In this document: positions 6,191 through 11,338 of the stretch, one piece after another
Position numbering within the stretch: the first letter of the stretch is position 1
How the letters are laid out: the number at the start of each line of letters is the position of its first letter
Assembly (NCBI GenBank): GCA_949285775.1
Contig: CASEAD010000027.1
Span: forward strand, 1 to 11,338
DNA: 11,338 bases
From: an uncultured bacterium
GTDB lineage: Bacteria > Bacillota_I > Bacilli_A > RF39 > UBA660
Direction of reading: 5' to 3'
The notes under the pieces: generated by a model
Databases searched by the model: none
What the model saw: only the letters and a program-made list of their open reading frames with translations
What the model was told of the DNA's origin: nothing
Program-made: the position numbers and the translations under genes

Positions 6191-6929
6191 ATAAGCGCAA
6201 GACGTTCCTCGTTGTAGCCTCACTTACTTCCTTAAATTTAAGGCCTTTAAGTTCACAAATTTTCTTTGCGATAACCACTACATTTGCGGGCTCATTTCTA
6301 CCCCCACGATAAGGTTCAGGAGTTAAATAAGGTGCATCTGTTTCCAATACAATATATTCCAAATCAATCTTTTTTATAACCTCAACGATATTCTTCGCAT
6401 TTTTAAAAGTACAAACACCTCCTATCCCCAACAAAAAACCTATTTTATTAAATTCATAAGCCATCTCCACACTACCACTATAACAATGCATAATCCCAGT
6501 TACATTAAAAGATTTTAAAATATCATAAGTCTCTTGAATACAATCTCTACTATGAACAATAACAGGCTTATTATATTTCACAGCAATACCAAGTTGTCTC
6601 TCAAATACCCTTCTTTGTAACTTTCTATCATAATCATAATGATAATCAAGTCCAATCTCCCCTATAGCAATTATTTTATCATCATTAATATGATCCTCAA
6701 TAAATTTAAAACTCTCATCATTAATATGTCCAATTTCTCCAGGTTGTATACCCAAAGCCCCATAAACTATATCATACTTTTTTACTAACTCTAATACCTC
6801 ACGATTAGACTTATCATCACATCCATTTACAACTACTACTCCAACCCCATTATCATAAGCTCTCTTAATAACACTATCTATATCTTCATAATATTCACTA
6901 AACAAATGACAATGAGTATCAATAAGCAT
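6168..6929 (-). CDS. tatD: TatD-family metal-dependent deoxyribonuclease
   Basis: TIM-barrel hydrolase of the TatD family; members are 3'-5' DNA exonucleases or AP endonucleases, and the B. subtilis copy (yabD) is at the same locus. The 253 residues are the usual size. Metal ligands are visible: H6 and H8 in DTHCHL, E91 in GEIGLDYH, H126 in VIVHSRD, H148 in MHCYSG, and D198 in LETDAPYL. RGGRNEP (208-214) and the C-terminal TTRNVLRLF are also typical. One usual family residue differs: the LG-x-HP motif reads LGIQPGE, so His is replaced by Gln. The ribosome site AGGAGGAGAG overlaps the stop of the small membrane ORF upstream. The stop is TGA followed at once by in-frame TAG, and the promoter of the next gene lies within the 3' end. 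Confidence 0.95.
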   Translation of the reverse strand: MLIDTHCHLFSEYYEDIDSVIKRAYDNGVGVVVVNGCDDKSNREVLELVKKYDIVYGALGIQPGEIGHINDESFKFIEDHINDDKIIAIGEIGLDYHYDYDRKLQRRVFERQLGIAVKYNKPVIVHSRDCIQETYDILKSFNVTGIMHCYSGSVEMAYEFNKIGFLLGIGGVCTFKNAKNIVEVIKKIDLEYIVLETDAPYLTPEPYRGGRNEPANVVVIAKKICELKGLKFKEVSEATTRNVLRLFDKYINL

Positions 6930-6940
6930 AAACTCTCCTC

Positions 6941-7111
6941 CTAAACTCCTTTACACTTAATAATCAAAAATCTAACAAAATAATACACAAGAACTCCAAA
7001 ATAAATAATATCTACAAAACATCTCTCTACAATAATATAAATACTACTTAATATTAAAGTTACTACAAAGAATACTATTATTAAATTTTCTTGATTAGTA
7101 GTTTTTTGCAT
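6941..7111 (-). CDS. Small two-helix membrane protein, unidentified
   Basis: A 56-codon ORF in what otherwise looks like empty sequence upstream of tatD. It begins MQKTTNQENL, then has two strongly hydrophobic segments (about 10-28 and 33-51) joined by the short turn VERCFVD, and ends in a basic tail IKCKGV. Two cysteines (31, 53) are present. AAAGGA lies about 11 bases before the ATG, longer than usual. Its stop (TAG) is only 11 bases before the tatD start and overlaps the tatD ribosome site, which implies one transcript and perhaps coupled translation. A promoter at 7155-7183 lies upstream. I do not recognise the family. It could be a conserved small membrane protein or a hydrophobic peptide, possibly linked to the zeta-family gene upstream, but no function can be assigned. 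Confidence 0.62.
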   Translation of the reverse strand: MQKTTNQENLIIVFFVVTLILSSIYIIVERCFVDIIYFGVLVYYFVRFLIIKCKGV

Positions 7112-7154
7112 TGCACATTCAATCCTTTCTATTACTGCAATACCACTAAAATTA

Positions 7155-7183
7155 AGTTTATCAAAATAAAAAACTAATGTAAA
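7155..7183 (-). promoter_or_regulatory. SigmaA-like promoter of the small ORF-tatD transcript
   Basis: TTTACA (7178-7183 complement), a 17-base spacer, then TAAACT (7155-7160) preceded by TG one base upstream. Predicted start is about 40 bases before the small membrane ORF. Confidence 0.62.
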
Positions 7184-7208
7184 TAAACAAAAAAGTATTT
7201 ATTCTAAT

Positions 7209-7227
7209 TTTACACCAATGATGTAAA
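7209..7227 (-). repeat. Palindrome, possible operator or weak hairpin
   Basis: On the minus strand TTTACATC-ATT-GGTGTAAA: eight pairs including one U-G, in the gap between the zeta-family gene and the small membrane ORF. There is no T-tract directly after it, so it is a poor terminator. A possible extended -10 (TGATATTAT, 7231-7239) lies just upstream, which would place the palindrome at the transcription start as an operator would be. Confidence 0.4.
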
Positions 7228-7270
7228 TTCATAATATCATAACAAAATATAAAAATATGTCGAATTATAT

Positions 7271-8140
7271 TTATAAATTATTTTCTTCATTATATATCCT
7301 CTCAATATAACTAATATCATTTACCCCTTCTATATGACTATTCAAATAATCACCAAGTAATAAAGACACATTACTATCCCTATCACTATCCCATATAATA
7401 TATCCATCCCTTAACATACAAACAATACTATTTATAGTCTTATCCCTAATATAACCAACCTCATTAATCTTTCCAATACTAGAAATAAGCCCTTCAACAC
7501 ACATATCATGAAAATATTTAGATACCCTCCTAGCCAACCTATTATAACCACTCATTACATTATACCTAAGTTTACAAGCCTCATAGGAAACATACCTAGA
7601 TGTAACAACCACTACTATATCAATTATATACCCCAACTTTTTTATTCTCTCAATAGTCTCTAAAGGCCCCTCAGCGTATCGCAAATTCCACTCTAATAAA
7701 ATATTATAATTATTATTAGATAACCTATCAAACAAAATATCATTAACCCTAACAGCAAAATAATGCGTAATATTAGTTAAATCACTACTAGGATTATCTT
7801 CCTCATCACCATTATCATCTCCCCACTTATCTATAACCATCTTTCTAATATCCTCATAATACGGATGATATACCCTATAATTATCTAAACTAACATATAC
7901 ATAATCATTATTATCAATAACATACTTATTACAAAAATAACTCTTACCACTACCAGGTTGCCCACCTACTATCAAACATCTAGGATTATCTACCGTTATA
8001 ACCTTACTAACACAATCATTATATATACTATCTACAATCCCCATAATCACATCTTCATCAATATAAAAATACTTATATAACTCACCCTCATCATACCCCT
8101 TATCAATCAAACTATTATACTTATCTATATACCTATCCAT
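7271..8140 (-). CDS. Zeta toxin family P-loop kinase, no antitoxin gene visible
   Basis: Resembles zeta/PezT kinases, which phosphorylate UDP-N-acetylglucosamine at the 3' position and so block peptidoglycan precursor synthesis. The 289 residues are close to the 250-290 of zeta toxins. An N-terminal helical region of about 50 residues precedes Walker A GQPGSGKS (60-67). SLDNYRVYHPYYEDI (84-98) carries D86, equal to the catalytic Asp of PezT, plus R89 and HP. YNILLEWNLR (145-154) aligns with IEGTLR: E150 and R154 are kept but the Gly-Thr substrate residues are Trp-Asn. LRYN (191-194) and RRVSKYFHD (204-212) match later family motifs; YIIWDS (247-252) resembles the C-terminal strand. I start at the ATG 8138-8140 behind GGTGGTGGTT; a longer TTG start would add an implausible run of Trp made from the ribosome site. 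No epsilon or PezA gene adjoins it. It may be a chromosomal metabolic kinase and not a toxin. Confidence 0.82.
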   Translation of the reverse strand: MDRYIDKYNSLIDKGYDEGELYKYFYIDEDVIMGIVDSIYNDCVSKVITVDNPRCLIVGGQPGSGKSYFCNKYVIDNNDYVYVSLDNYRVYHPYYEDIRKMVIDKWGDDNGDEEDNPSSDLTNITHYFAVRVNDILFDRLSNNNYNILLEWNLRYAEGPLETIERIKKLGYIIDIVVVVTSRYVSYEACKLRYNVMSGYNRLARRVSKYFHDMCVEGLISSIGKINEVGYIRDKTINSIVCMLRDGYIIWDSDRDSNVSLLLGDYLNSHIEGVNDISYIERIYNEENNL

Positions 8141-8180
8141 AAATAACCACCACCATCTATATATATTATAACTCAAAAGA

Positions 8181-8218
8181 AAAAGAATAAAAATCCATTT
8201 AAGATAATTTATTCTTTT
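8181..8218 (-). terminator. Inverted repeat after metG, possible terminator
   Basis: A perfect 11-bp inverted repeat on the minus strand, AAAAGAATAAA (8208-8218) and TTTATTCTTTT (8181-8191), with a 16-base loop, then TCTTTT. It contains almost no G or C, so terminator strength is uncertain. A TATAAT just downstream (8167-8172 region) could start the zeta-family transcript, but no good -35 is seen. Confidence 0.42.
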
Positions 8219-8230
8219 AACACCATAATC

Positions 8231-9772
8231 TTACTTCTTATCTATTTCTATCCTCTTAAACAATACCACTGCTTTCCCCACCTTATTACCACTCTTATAA
8301 TATCCAAACCTATCTAAAGTATCAAAACCAATATCATTACTATTAATCTGTTCAAATATACTATTACAAGCATCAGGCAAATAAGGTTGCAACAAAACAG
8401 TACCAATCCTAATGGACTCTATCAAATTATACAAAACTTGATTTAATCTATCACTCTTATTTTCATCCTTAGCAAGTACCCAAGGCATTGTCTCATCTAT
8501 ATACTTATTACATCTTCTAAATATATCAAATATAACATCCAATGCATCTGCTATCCTTAAATCATCCATCTTATTATCTACAATATCCTTAGTAGACATT
8601 ACCAAATCAATCAACTCTTTATCAACATCTTCACTAACTCCAGTATCAGTAACAACACCATCAAAATACTTATTAATCATACCAATAGTCCTATTAACTA
8701 AATTACCCAATACATTTGCCAAATCCCCATTAGTCCTATTAATTAAAGCCTCTTCCGAAAAAACACCATCATTTCCAAAAGGAACTTCCCTAAGAACAAA
8801 ATAACGTACCGCATCAACCCCATATAGACCAATATATTCCCTAGGATCCTTATAATTACCCAAACTCTTAGATATCTTACCACCATCAATAACTAACCAA
8901 CCATGTCCAAATACTTTCTTAGGTAAAGGCAAATCCAAAGCCATCAACATAATAGGCCAAACAATAGTATGAAACCTAACAATTTCCTTACCAACTATAT
9001 GCAAATCAGCTGGCCAATACTTCTTAAACTTACTATCATCTTCACTCAAATAACCCAAAGCAGATATATAATTAGATAAGGCATCTAACCAAACATAAAC
9101 CACATGTTTATCATCAAAAGTAACCGGAATCCCCCAATCAAAACTAGTCCTAGATACACACAAATCTTCTAAACCAGGTTTAATAAAATTATTAATCATC
9201 TCATTCTTTCTAGACTCAGGTTCAATAAAATCAGGATGTTCATCATAATACTTTACTAACCTATCTTGATATTTAGATAACTTAAAGAAATAAGCCTCCT
9301 CACTAACCTCATTAACATCTCTCCCACAATCAGGACATTTCCCATCAACTAACTGCGTATTAGTCCAAAAAGACTCACAAGGAGTACAATATAAACCTTT
9401 ATACTCACCTTTATAAATATCTCCCTTATCATATAACTTTTTAAAAATCTCTTGTACACACTCCACATGTTCCTTATCCGTAGTCCTTATAAACTTATCA
9501 TAACTAATATTTAAACTCTTCCACAAATCCTTTGCATTACTAACTATCTTATCCACATATTCCTGTGGACTAACACCAGCTTCCAACGCTTTCTTTTGTA
9601 TCTTCTCTCCATGCTCATCAGTACCAGTCAAATAAAACACATCAAAACCACTACATCTCTTATATCTAGCAATTGCATCCGCTATAATAGTGGTGTAACA
9701 ATGCCCAATATGAAAATCCGCAGAAGGATAATATATAGGCGTAGTAACATAATAACTTTTCTTATCTTTCAC
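8231..9772 (-). CDS. metG: Methionyl-tRNA synthetase
   Basis: Class I synthetase that charges tRNA-Met and initiator tRNA. The 513 residues contain the Rossmann fold with HIGH (21-24, in PSADFHIGH), TGTDEHGEKI (49-58), a four-Cys zinc knuckle in the connective domain (C129, C132, C146, C149), the tRNA acceptor motif FDWGIPV (211-217), KMSKS written as KISKS (299-303), and an anticodon-binding helical bundle to the C-terminus (W431 in MPWVLAKDE). The C-terminal tRNA-binding dimerisation domain of B. subtilis MetS (about 664 residues) is missing; some bacteria encode it separately or lack it. The start is GTG (9770-9772), eight bases after GGAG. It heads the cluster as in B. subtilis. I see no T-box leader or SAM riboswitch upstream. 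Confidence 0.97.
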   Translation of the reverse strand: MKDKKSYYVTTPIYYPSADFHIGHCYTTIIADAIARYKRCSGFDVFYLTGTDEHGEKIQKKALEAGVSPQEYVDKIVSNAKDLWKSLNISYDKFIRTTDKEHVECVQEIFKKLYDKGDIYKGEYKGLYCTPCESFWTNTQLVDGKCPDCGRDVNEVSEEAYFFKLSKYQDRLVKYYDEHPDFIEPESRKNEMINNFIKPGLEDLCVSRTSFDWGIPVTFDDKHVVYVWLDALSNYISALGYLSEDDSKFKKYWPADLHIVGKEIVRFHTIVWPIMLMALDLPLPKKVFGHGWLVIDGGKISKSLGNYKDPREYIGLYGVDAVRYFVLREVPFGNDGVFSEEALINRTNGDLANVLGNLVNRTIGMINKYFDGVVTDTGVSEDVDKELIDLVMSTKDIVDNKMDDLRIADALDVIFDIFRRCNKYIDETMPWVLAKDENKSDRLNQVLYNLIESIRIGTVLLQPYLPDACNSIFEQINSNDIGFDTLDRFGYYKSGNKVGKAVVLFKRIEIDKK

Positions 9773-9831
9773 AATATCATCTCCTAATAATCACTCATTA
9801 TATCTACAAAATAATTCTTCATTATCAACTT

Positions 9832-9942
9832 TCAAATATTTAACAAAAATTTCTCAACCAAAAGCATCCGATAATCCAAATATAGCTTAATATCATTTTT
9901 ACTAAATTTTTTAAACCAAATCTTATTAAAATATCTAGCCAT
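9832..9942 (-). CDS. Short basic ORF in the metG leader, unidentified
   Basis: A 36-codon ORF just after the strong promoter upstream of metG. The peptide starts MARYFNKIWFKKF and ends MLLVEKFLLNI; it is basic and aromatic in the first half and leucine-rich in the second, so one amphipathic helix is likely. GAGG lies eight bases before the ATG; an in-frame ATG two codons earlier is too close to the ribosome site. The predicted transcript starts only about 20 bases upstream, so this is the first ORF on the metG message. It stops with TGA; the same frame then stays open for 15 codons to a TAG just before the metG ribosome site. It could be a small conserved protein, a regulatory leader peptide, or chance. 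Family unknown. Confidence 0.5.
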   Translation of the reverse strand: MARYFNKIWFKKFSKNDIKLYLDYRMLLVEKFLLNI

Positions 9943-9968
9943 ACACATCACCTCAAAACTATATCCCA

Positions 9969-9997
9969 ATTATAGCATTATAATAAATTTAAGTAAA
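9969..9997 (-). promoter_or_regulatory. SigmaA promoter of the metG leader
   Basis: TTTACT (9992-9997 complement), a 17-base spacer, then TGCTATAAT with a perfect TATAAT (9969-9974). The message would begin near 9962, giving metG a leader of about 190 bases that contains the 36-codon ORF. Confidence 0.8.
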
Positions 9998-10109
9998 TAA
10001 TAAATAATCCTTTTTTCACCCCAAAAGCCAAAATTCTTCCTTATATCAACCAAAAAGCACACATTACATATTCTAAGTAACAAAATACTTACTATACAAC
10101 ACTATCCCT
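9998..10109. other. Intergenic stretch without a recognised gene
   Basis: Between the metG promoter and the trmL terminator. The only structure I see is a 6-bp inverted repeat TAAGTA / TACTTA (10074-10079 and 10086-10091) around ACAAAA. A 17-codon TTG-started frame ending at the metG promoter exists on the minus strand but has nothing else to support it. No RNA gene motif was recognised. Confidence 0.5.
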
Positions 10110-10145
10110 AAAAAAAATATTAGTATAGAAAAAATCATACTAATA
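10110..10145 (-). terminator. trmL terminator
   Basis: On the minus strand TATTAGTAT (10137-10145), a 10-base loop GATTTTTTCT, ATACTAATA (10118-10126), then eight T (10110-10117). The nine pairs are almost all A-T, but stem, loop and T-tract are correctly placed, about 25 bases after the trmL stop. Confidence 0.75.
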
Positions 10146-10169
10146 ATAACAAACCAAAAACAAAAAAGA

Positions 10170-10679
10170 CTAGTCTTCTATCAACCAATCTTCACCCTTG
10201 TGAGGCTCAACCCTATATAAATTAGGATAATTTAACTGTCTTAACACTTCATATATTGCTATAGCGACACAATTAGATAAATTTAAAGCCCTTACATCAC
10301 TAGTCGTTGGTATCCTAATACACCTATCTAAATAATTCTTAAGTATCTCTTTAGGAATACCTGTACTTTCCTTACCAAAAAACAAATATATGTCTTTATT
10401 ACTATTAGTATAATCAAACTCACTATGAGCCTTCTTACCATATCTCGTAAAAAAATAAAACTCCCCACTATTCTTACACATAAACTCATCTAAATTCTCA
10501 TATATAGTATAATCTAACTTATCAATATAATTAACCCCACACCTCTTAATAGTCTTATCATTTATCTTAAACCCCAAAGGCTCTATCAAATGTAACCTAG
10601 AACCAGTCGCTACACAAGTCCTCATAATATTACCAGTATTCTGAGGTATCTCCGGCTCATATAAAACAATATTAATCAT
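10170..10679 (-). CDS. trmL: tRNA (cytidine/uridine-34-2'-O)-methyltransferase TrmL
   Basis: SPOUT-class enzyme that uses SAM to methylate the ribose of wobble base 34 in tRNA-Leu isoacceptors. The 169 residues match the minimal one-domain family (150-160 in most bacteria). Motifs: IVLYEPEIPQNTGNIMRTC (4-22), LHLIEPLGF (29-37), then the trefoil knot made of LFFGKESTGIP (99-109) and IRIPTTSDVRALNLSN (121-136), where the SAM loop sits. The N34 and E103 regions of the family are in place. The usual R-SLNLSN reads R-ALNLSN. Its ATG lies inside the end of the upstream gene (8-base overlap), with AGGGAT and GGAAG before it, so translation is probably coupled. A terminator follows. Confidence 0.95.
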   Translation of the reverse strand: MINIVLYEPEIPQNTGNIMRTCVATGSRLHLIEPLGFKINDKTIKRCGVNYIDKLDYTIYENLDEFMCKNSGEFYFFTRYGKKAHSEFDYTNSNKDIYLFFGKESTGIPKEILKNYLDRCIRIPTTSDVRALNLSNCVAIAIYEVLRQLNYPNLYRVEPHKGEDWLIED

Positions 10680-11169
10680 CTTCCATAATCCCTATTCTAT
10701 TTAAATATTTTTCTACCTTTTTACTACTATAATCATTCTCAGAAACACTATAAGTATCCGTAACCTCACCACCAGTATAAACAACTATATAAGGTAAATT
10801 ACCATCAATCTTAAACTTATTACTATAATCACTAACATCCACATTAGTTACATCTAAATACAATATATAATTCTTTAAATTATTATCCACAATAACATTT
10901 CTAAAATTTTTCTCAAACTTGTTAATCTGCTCATCACCCACAGAAGAAACATATATAATAGCGTCCTTATTTTCCATAATATAATCCGTAATCTCATTAT
11001 AATTAATAACCATCATATACTCAGACATAATACTATAACTTAACTCATCTTCTTTATAGGCATGATACCAAAGATAACCATAATATAATATCAAAATTGT
11101 TCCTAAAAACAATAAACCTAAACATATATAATTCTTAATAGGTATAACCCTTAACTTTTCCTTCCTCAT
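10672..11169 (-). CDS. Membrane-anchored thioredoxin-fold protein lacking the CXXC motif
   Basis: 165 residues. A basic N-terminus (1-11) and one transmembrane helix (about 12-34) are followed by an extracytoplasmic domain with a thioredoxin-like pattern: strand AIIYVSSVG (70-78), helix (80-95), strand YILYLDVT (101-108), then NLPYIVVYTGGEV (124-136) in which P126 sits where the cis-Pro of the fold belongs, and a C-terminal helix ending VEKYLNRIG. The usual CXXC after the first strand is replaced by SSVGDE, and the domain has no Cys at all, so it is unlikely to be a redox enzyme; a binding or scaffold role is possible. GGAGG lies five bases before the ATG and a good promoter lies upstream. 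It overlaps trmL by 8 bases, which shows a shared transcript, not necessarily a shared function. No specific family recognised. Confidence 0.72.
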   Translation of the reverse strand: MRKEKLRVIPIKNYICLGLLFLGTILILYYGYLWYHAYKEDELSYSIMSEYMMVINYNEITDYIMENKDAIIYVSSVGDEQINKFEKNFRNVIVDNNLKNYILYLDVTNVDVSDYSNKFKIDGNLPYIVVYTGGEVTDTYSVSENDYSSKKVEKYLNRIGIMEDD

Positions 11170-11188
11170 ATTAACCTCCGCTACAATA

Positions 11189-11217
11189 ATTTTATCAATT
11201 AATTCATTATTTGTAAA
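11189..11217 (-). promoter_or_regulatory. SigmaA promoter of the thioredoxin-like/trmL operon
   Basis: TTTACA (11212-11217 complement), a 17-base spacer, then TAAAAT (11189-11194) with TG one base upstream. The leader is only about 13 bases and carries GGAGG. Confidence 0.8.
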
Positions 11218-11255
11218 CTATTAACACTAAATATTATGAAAAAAAGTTACTTATA

Positions 11256-11264
11256 TGATATAAT
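11256..11264 (+). promoter_or_regulatory. Extended -10 promoter of the right-edge gene
   Basis: TGATATAAT: consensus TATAAT (11259-11264) with TG one base upstream. No clear -35. It faces away from the thioredoxin-like/trmL promoter, about 40 bases apart, making this a divergent promoter region. Confidence 0.62.
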
Positions 11265-11286
11265 AATATATCAAGTGGTGATAATA

Positions 11287-11338
11287 ATGAATATAAATTA
11301 TGACAAAATATTAAAAAAAGAATTAGAAATAATTAAAA
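11287..11338 (+). CDS. Start of an unidentified gene, cut by the window edge
   Basis: ATG at 11287 follows AAGTGGTGAT four bases earlier and an extended -10 promoter about 22 bases earlier. The 17 visible codons read MNINYDKILKKELEIIK, a charged helix start. Too little is present to name a family. Confidence 0.55.
   Translation, partial: MNINYDKILKKELEIIK

Noticed and set aside
8141..8176. Longer N-terminus for the zeta-family kinase from a TTG start.
   Set aside because: It would add a WWW run encoded by the GGTGGTGG ribosome site. The ATG four bases after that site is better.
6168..9942. Possible reassignment of TGA to Trp, since tatD ends TGA-TAG and the metG leader ORF stays open past its TGA.
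   Set aside because: All Trp codons in the confident genes are TGG and none of those genes contains an internal TGA. In a very AT-rich genome a reassigned TGA would be frequent inside genes. The two cases fit ordinary stops.
9773..9968. T-box or SAM riboswitch before metG.
   Set aside because: No T-box sequence, specifier hairpin series or terminator/antiterminator pair was found in the leader; most of it is taken by the 36-codon ORF.
9998..10060. A 17-codon TTG-started hydrophobic frame upstream of the metG promoter.
   Set aside because: Non-ATG start, very short, overlaps the metG promoter and has no promoter of its own.
10074..10091. TAAGTA/TACTTA inverted repeat as a small RNA or second terminator.
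   Set aside because: Six A-T-rich pairs without a T-tract are expected by chance in this composition; the trmL terminator just upstream is sufficient.
1..11338. Mobile element, CRISPR array, tRNA or rRNA gene.
   Set aside because: No transposase, integrase, attachment repeat, regular spaced repeats, or recognisable tRNA/rRNA sequence was seen on either strand.

Overview
The window is very AT-rich, with short intergenic gaps, Shine-Dalgarno-type ribosome sites, and genes that read cleanly with the standard bacterial code (every Trp is TGG; TGA is used as a stop). Gene content and order point to the low-GC Bacillota. The minus strand, read right to left, carries metG - tatD - a cell-wall hydrolase in the yabE slot - rsmA - yabG - veg - spoVG - yabP - yabQ - divIC. 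This is the order of the dnaA-proximal cluster of Bacillus subtilis, but compacted: rnmV, sspF, purR, glmU-prs, mfd, spoVT, rqcH and others are absent. Four genes (yabG, yabP, yabQ, spoVG) belong to the endospore programme, so the organism, or a recent ancestor, probably sporulates. The extreme base composition, short proteins and missing genes suggest an uncultured, streamlined Bacilli/Erysipelotrichia-like (for example RF39-type gut) lineage; that placement is inference.

Layout. 1-183 (+): 3' end of tilS. 176-2086 (+): ftsH, overlapping tilS by 8 bases. A hairpin at 2092-2106 separates this plus-strand pair from the convergent minus-strand block. 2113-3026 (-): divIC, yabQ, yabP. 3120-3377 (-): spoVG with its own promoter and terminator. 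3480-4471 (-): veg and yabG. 4512-5327 (-): rsmA, bounded by a promoter and terminator. 5432-6124 (-): membrane-anchored lysozyme-like protein, with a good promoter inside the end of tatD and a 14-bp terminator hairpin. 6168-7111 (-): tatD preceded by an unlisted 56-codon two-helix membrane protein. 7271-8140 (-): a zeta-toxin-family kinase with no antitoxin. 8231-9942 (-): metG preceded by an unlisted 36-codon ORF. 10170-11169 (-): trmL and a membrane-anchored thioredoxin-fold protein, translationally overlapping. 11287-11338 (+): start of an unidentified gene, divergent from the trmL pair.

How it fits together. Most genes are housekeeping: tRNA lysidine synthesis, tRNA wobble methylation, Met-tRNA charging, 16S rRNA dimethylation, membrane proteolysis, division and wall turnover. 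The sporulation genes are interleaved but seem to have separate signals: CATA-type boxes lie before yabP and yabG, while divIC, rsmA, metG and the trmL pair have vegetative extended -10 or TTGACA-like promoters. The most unusual items are the antitoxin-less zeta-family kinase between metG and tatD with a changed substrate motif, the two small ORFs around it, and the exchange of the usual YabE C-terminal domain for a lysozyme-like domain.
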